Shown here: in pieces, positions 59,679-64,000 of the stretch
How positions within the stretch are numbered: the stretch's first letter is position 1
Layout of the letters: each line of letters opens with the position of its first letter
Assembly: GCA_024752435.1 (NCBI GenBank)
Contig: CP103025.1
Span: 434,001 to 498,000, forward strand
DNA: 64,000 bases
Source of the DNA: Allantophomopsis cytisporea
Taxonomy: Eukaryota > Ascomycota > Leotiomycetes > Phacidiales > Phacidiaceae
Reading direction: 5' to 3'
Made by a program: the position numbers and the translations under genes
Notes under the pieces: model-generated
What the model was told of the DNA's origin: nothing
The model's database searches: none
What the model saw: only the letters and a program-made list of their open reading frames with translations

Positions 59679-59745
59679 CGTATTTTAACCAAGCAGATGC
59701 TTGAATACCTTAAGCTGGCGCCTTAGACCGCTCGGCCATCTGACC
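59640..59745 (-). tRNA. tRNA-Leu (anticodon AAG) with a 27-nt intron
   Basis: On the minus strand the acceptor arm starts GGTCAGA and ends TCTGATC (one G-T pair). D arm GCCGAGCGGTCTAAGGC carries the A box, anticodon stem is CCAGC/GCTGG, loop TTAAGG, and the T arm GTGGGTTCAAATCCCAC carries the B box. Anticodon AAG is at 59711-59709. The intron is 59681-59707, directly after position 37 as in eukaryotic nuclear tRNAs. The extended variable region (class II) fits leucine. Confidence 0.93.
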
Positions 59746-61083
59746 TCGAATGGATGTTGAGGCGTTGGTTATTGGAGTTCTTGGAGGCGCGATGTGGGGG
59801 GATGAAAATTCTGAAGGAAGAGATGAGAAAAAGTGGGGCTTGGGGGAAGGGGGGTGGGAAGAAGGGTAACGTGCGGGATGTTGGTGGAAGAGGATGGGAT
59901 GAAGGGTAGGGAAATAGAAAGTTTATGTTGGGTTTTATTGGTGGTTTTGAAAGAGTTTTTGTTCGTTTGTTTGTTTTGGAGTTGAATTGGTTGAGAAACT
60001 GGTCATGTTGGTGACTAGATGGCTGTCAGTATATCGTGTGAGAAATATAATTGTCGAGAAAATTCAAATGTATGAAATAAACCGATCAAATACTCCTTTC
60101 ACGTGGGTGTTTTCAAGTTGAGATGGATAGTTTCATGAGGAACTTCATTCATTTTGTCTATCAGGAAATATGGAGTTTTCCTCATCAATTTGTACAATTT
60201 GGTCAGTTGAAATTGAAGCAATTCATATCTACTGGAATAAGGGGGGTAGAGGAGTGTTCTTGGGTTTAGCTGTGCATTTCGCGACTGGGAGTCAGCTTAA
60301 CCTTTGATACTTTTATTTTTATTTACATTTTTTATTTTTAACATTAATTTGATTTTCAACATTTTTACTTATTGGCGGACTTAAGTCACATGATTAATAT
60401 TCCTCGGCTGAGGCTCCGGGGCTTGGCTGAAATTCGACGTCATCTGACCTCAACTCTACTGCGTCATCCTCAGGTTACACGTCCAAAGTGTCTTTCACAT
60501 GCCAGTGCTAACAGTCATTCACATGTTCCTCCGCCCTTCCCCCGGAATCTCCCCCACAAGGTCCCATGTCTTCCTTCACTGTCTACACTCCGATTCGACC
60601 GGCCTTACCCACCATAAGACCTTTGGACCTCTTACCTGGCAAGATCGAAAATCCTATTCTCTCCTTTTGTCCTTAGTTTCCTCAGAATTGAATATTACTC
60701 GACTCAGCCTTAAGACCTATTGTATCTATCATTTTGTGAATAATAAACCTCATCACAAGTCCCTTCGGACGGCTTATGCCCATAAGCCACATCCTACAAT
60801 GCTCCGACACTACGAATAACTTCATCAGATAGTGTTGTCTTTACTACTCTTGCTTTGATTATCTCACGCTCTCTATCCGTCTTCTCCGTATATGCTCGGC
60901 GTTTGAACTATTGCCCTAACGTTTTGAATATCCTCGGTATATTGCAACGCTTACATTTGGATAACCATTTAGGTTTTGTGAACATTACTGTTTTGTACGA
61001 TAGGAAGTATAGAAAGTGTTTGACTAGAGGACTTCTCCACAGCATCGAGAAAGAATGATAAGTTGATTTGAGGGCAGGTGTAC
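59746..61083. other. Upstream region of the HSL-type esterase gene
   Basis: About 1.3 kb. The G-rich stretch around 59780-59900 is the 5' flank of the tRNA gene; after 60300 it becomes pyrimidine-rich. No supported gene; short frames at 60372 and 60855 look random. Probably promoter and long 5' leader of the esterase. Confidence 0.45.
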
Positions 61084-63302
61084 ATGATGATCGGTGAGTA
61101 GGCCTCTTCCCGTTGAAGATATATACTCATGTAAGTGACAGATCACGTCCTTGGTCGTCCTTCTGTACGGTTTCGTAAGATACAAGTCTTTGCCGTCGTA
61201 TCATTCTGGTCGCTATACCTTATAAAGTACGTCTGCTCCTGTCCGAAAATCGATGAATGATACTGATATCATGAAGGGGAGATCGTCATGGTCCACCCAC
61301 ATTTCGAAAACTATCTCGTCGACTCTCCAAGATCCTAACACCATGGCAAACGCTCGTCATCACGCTCCTCTATCTCTATATTGCGCGGAATCTAGGCAAA
61401 CTACTCAGCCTCGAATGTCCAGAACCTCTCGCCAACCTCTATACACGTTCATACTTCCGCGCCACATGGGTGACAACTGCCATGGATGCTGGCTTCTGGA
61501 CTGCCATGAGAATACGTAGGAAATGGGTTAGAGATTTAGCCAGTATCGTCTTCACCTTCTATTATCTCATCGCCGCTGAACAGGCAGATGAGAAAGTAAG
61601 AAAGGTGCGAGGTATGATCACTGTCGACCATTTGAGGGTCAGTTGGAACAAGGGCACGACGCCATATCTCTCCTTCATTTCGAAAGTCTTGCGACCTCGG
61701 TTGATGCGTTATCCACCACGTGCCATCCGTATTCCTCGTCCTGCGAATAGTGATTACAAAGAACCAATCAATGGTTATTTGTACTTCGATGGACCTCTCT
61801 CGGCACTTAAGAACCACAACAAAGTTGTATTGGATATTCCTGGAGGGGGTTTCGTGGCTATGGACCCCCGAACAAACGATGATAAGCTATTCGCCTGGGC
61901 AGGTAAGACGGGTCTTCCAGTTTTGAGCCTCGACTATCGCAAAGCTCCTGAATATCCGTATCCTTATGCGCTCAATGAGGGCTTCGATGTCTATCAAACC
62001 TTGATCGCCAGTCGAGGTCGCTGTATTGGACTTTCAGGAGATTCAATACCGAAAGTCGTCGTCACAGGTGACAGTGCAGGAGGTAACTTGGCCACGGGAA
62101 TAGTAATGATGATAATCGAAGCGAACTCAACTTCTCAATATACCACTGAGGCGGACATATTACCTGTCCCCGAAGGACTGGTCCTCATCTATCCAGGTCT
62201 CGACATGAATATTGGGAACTGGATGTCCGATGAGCAGATGTCCTTGATCAAAGACCGGCGGATGCGCAAGACGAATCGTGCTATCAACAGACAAAAGAGT
62301 ATGCAGTATACACATGTGGCAAATACCCCTCACCAATCCGAAGAAGACCTTCGCACTCCACCTAATGGAGAAGGTAAATCAACTTCTCCTATCATAACTT
62401 CAGAAGAGCTCTGCACTTCACCCGTTCCCGAAGCCTCCACGGCAGCACCATCCTACGTACCCAACGATACTGTCTCGAATCAACAGCCACGCCAACGCCG
62501 CCCGAGTTCCCACCACCCAGAGCCCCTTCGTACCCGTCTCGCCATGTCATCTATGATCTCATACTTCAATGACCGCATTCTCACCCCCGAAATGATGCGT
62601 GCAATGATAATTCTCTACATCGGGCCACACAACCGGCCTGACTTCAGCACCGACTACCACCTTTCCCCTATTCTCGCCCCTAACAGCATTCTCGCACACT
62701 TTCCAAAAACGTACATCCTTACGGGCGAACGCGATCCGCTTGTAGATGACACAGTCATCTTTGCGGGGAGACTTCGACGTGCGAAGGCAGAGAAATTTAG
62801 GGGCCTTAATGACAAAGATGTTGTCGAGGTCACGCTCATCCCTGGCATCTCGCATGGATTTTTGCAGTTCGCAGGTGTTTTCTCAGAGGGTTGGAAGTAC
62901 ATCTACAAGTGTGGTGGTTGGATTGAAGAGATATTTGAGCGCAGTGATCGTCGTGCTGCCATGTCTATGCCACCCACACCTGTTATTGAATATCCATCAT
63001 CGAGTGGTGGGGAAAGACATCATCGTCGTATGCCGACTGAGAGTTCGGGTGATGAAGGGCTTGAGATGAATATGAGTCAGATCTCTAGAGGAAAGGCGAC
63101 TACACTACCCGCGAGAACGAAGGAGAGAAAGAGGAAGGAGAGGTTGCTTAGGGAGCAGGTTCAGGAGCATTCTAAGGGACTGAATAGTCGAAGGAAAAGT
63201 CTGGTTAGTTTGGCTAGTACAGATGACTTACTTGGACGTAGAATGCTTGGGATTGCGGGGCCGCTCACGGGGACGGGTGATGATGGAAATGGGGATAGGT
63301 AG
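61084..63302 (+). CDS. HSL-family alpha/beta hydrolase (esterase/lipase), membrane-associated
   Basis: Main exon about 61282-63302. The frame is open from 61275 and codes PWQTLVITLLYLYIARN, then ECPEPLANLYTRSYFRATW, before the first in-frame ATG at 61482, so translation must begin earlier. My best guess is a 10-nt exon 61084-61093 (ATGATGATCG before GTGAGT) joined at 61282, giving 676 residues; this part is uncertain. A second hydrophobic stretch lies near 94-104 (FTFYYLIAAEQ). The catalytic domain has IPGGGF near 190 where the family usually has HGGG, nucleophile Ser258 in GDSAGGN, an acid in GERDPLVDD and His in GISHGF. A long polar insert (about 345-435) interrupts the fold and the tail is basic and disordered. 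Expected role is lipid or ester hydrolysis at a membrane. Confidence 0.8.
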
Positions 63303-64000
63303 ATTGAGTTGAGACTGCATATCAATAAGTCGGTTGAGTTTGCAATGTCTCGATGTATGTAGCCTCTCCTGTTTATAAAGCATATGTTTGAAATACTTCG
63401 ATGTAGAAGTGTGATTAGCATTTCAGTATATATACGAAGCTGATTGAATATCAAAGTGAATGAAAATGAAGATAAGCAGTATTAGTGAATGTAATACCTA
63501 TAATTTAGTCCTTTATAGCTCTACTATATAGCATTTTAAAACTTAGTATACTTCCAAAGTTGAAGTTCTATCTAATTTAAGTTCAGAATTATCTACTCGA
63601 TCGTCTTTATACTTGTCGATACTTTTATTTTACTTTATACCTTTAATATACTTTGCTAACTTTGCTTTTATATAACAAGAGAACAAGTATAGTAGTAAAA
63701 GATATGTGATTTTCTGTACGGGATAAGTAAAGTTGTTTATTTTATACCAACTTATAATTTCTGATATAGTTAGTAGCTAATAATCCTTTTCAAGAGATCA
63801 GAATATATAAAGTCGAATATTCTTGTTAATAATTACAACTATGTTGGCGTTGTAATATTTACTAATTTCATATACCTTGATAAATAAAGACTCCTTCCGT
63901 TTTTTAAACCTTTCTCTTGCTGATTTTTACTTAGTTTTAGAATATATTGATTGGTTGACTAATTTGGTTATACACGGCTCAAGCCGTCTGCTAGAACAGC
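63303..64000. other. AT-rich terminal segment
   Basis: The first 180 bp are the esterase 3' flank. From about 63480 the sequence turns strongly A/T- and TA-rich, with many short repeats of CTTTATA/TATACTT type and no open frame. This could be a degenerate repeat altered by repeat-induced point mutation, cut off by the window end. Confidence 0.4.

Noticed and set aside
61253..61519. 88-codon frame overlapping the start of the HSL-type esterase
   Set aside because: Out of phase with the conserved coding frame that runs through the same DNA.
1..64000. CRISPR arrays, bacterial operons, insertion sequences
   Set aside because: The window is fungal nuclear DNA; no regularly spaced repeats or prokaryotic elements seen.

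Overview
This window comes from a filamentous ascomycete (Pezizomycotina). Nearly every gene is split by short introns of about 46-70 nt with GTNNGT-type donors and CTRAY-like branch sites. It carries a fungal non-reducing polyketide synthase, a fatty-acid dioxygenase of the Ppo type, a Mus7/Mms22 repair protein and an intron-containing tRNA-Leu. Gene content and moderate GC would suit a leotiomycete-like genome, but the class is an inference and the species is not resolved. Exons were assembled by eye from splice signals, frame continuity and family motifs; all reported joins keep frame.

Layout. 1-2461: no convincing gene. 2462-5541 (+): about 1,005-residue protein with an N-terminal ubiquitin-like domain and an easily missed 22-nt first exon. 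6525-32649: a secondary-metabolite gene cluster with SDR1 (+), SDR2 (-), secreted alpha/beta hydrolase (-), MFS exporter (+), three-repeat Myb regulator (+), FAD phenol-hydroxylase-type monooxygenase (+), non-reducing PKS with SAT-KS-AT-PT-ACP-TE (-), NRPS-like A-T-R carboxylic acid reductase (+) and O-methyltransferase (+). 33088-34391 (-): SRPK-like kinase. 35814-39227 (-): mitochondrial AAA ATPase. 40255-47273 (-): Mus7/Mms22. 47592-48036 (+): small single-pass membrane protein. 48905-49311 (-): small secreted proline-rich protein built of repeats separated by Arg-Arg sites. 49312-52365: about 3 kb without a supported gene. 52366-53423 (-): Tsc13-type enoyl reductase. 55117-59169 (+): Ppo/linoleate diol synthase with 14 exons. 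59640-59745 (-): tRNA-Leu(AAG). 61084-63302 (+): HSL-type esterase/lipase. 63303-64000: AT-rich, no gene.

How the cluster probably works (inference): the PKS makes an aromatic acid, its TE releases it, the A-T-R enzyme activates and reduces it to an aryl aldehyde, the FAD enzyme hydroxylates the ring, the methyltransferase caps a hydroxyl, the two SDRs and the hydrolase make further changes, and the MFS pump exports product. The strongest observation is regulatory. The 10-mer ACTCCGGTCC occurs five times exactly, all in intergenic DNA of this cluster (MFS, Myb, FAD-enzyme, shared PKS/A-T-R and OMT upstream regions). One-base variants lie upstream of SDR1, SDR2 and the hydrolase, so every cluster gene has a copy, and I saw no exact copy elsewhere in the window. 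This marks the cluster as one regulon with edges near 6.4 and 32.6 kb. The only regulator visible inside it is the Myb protein.
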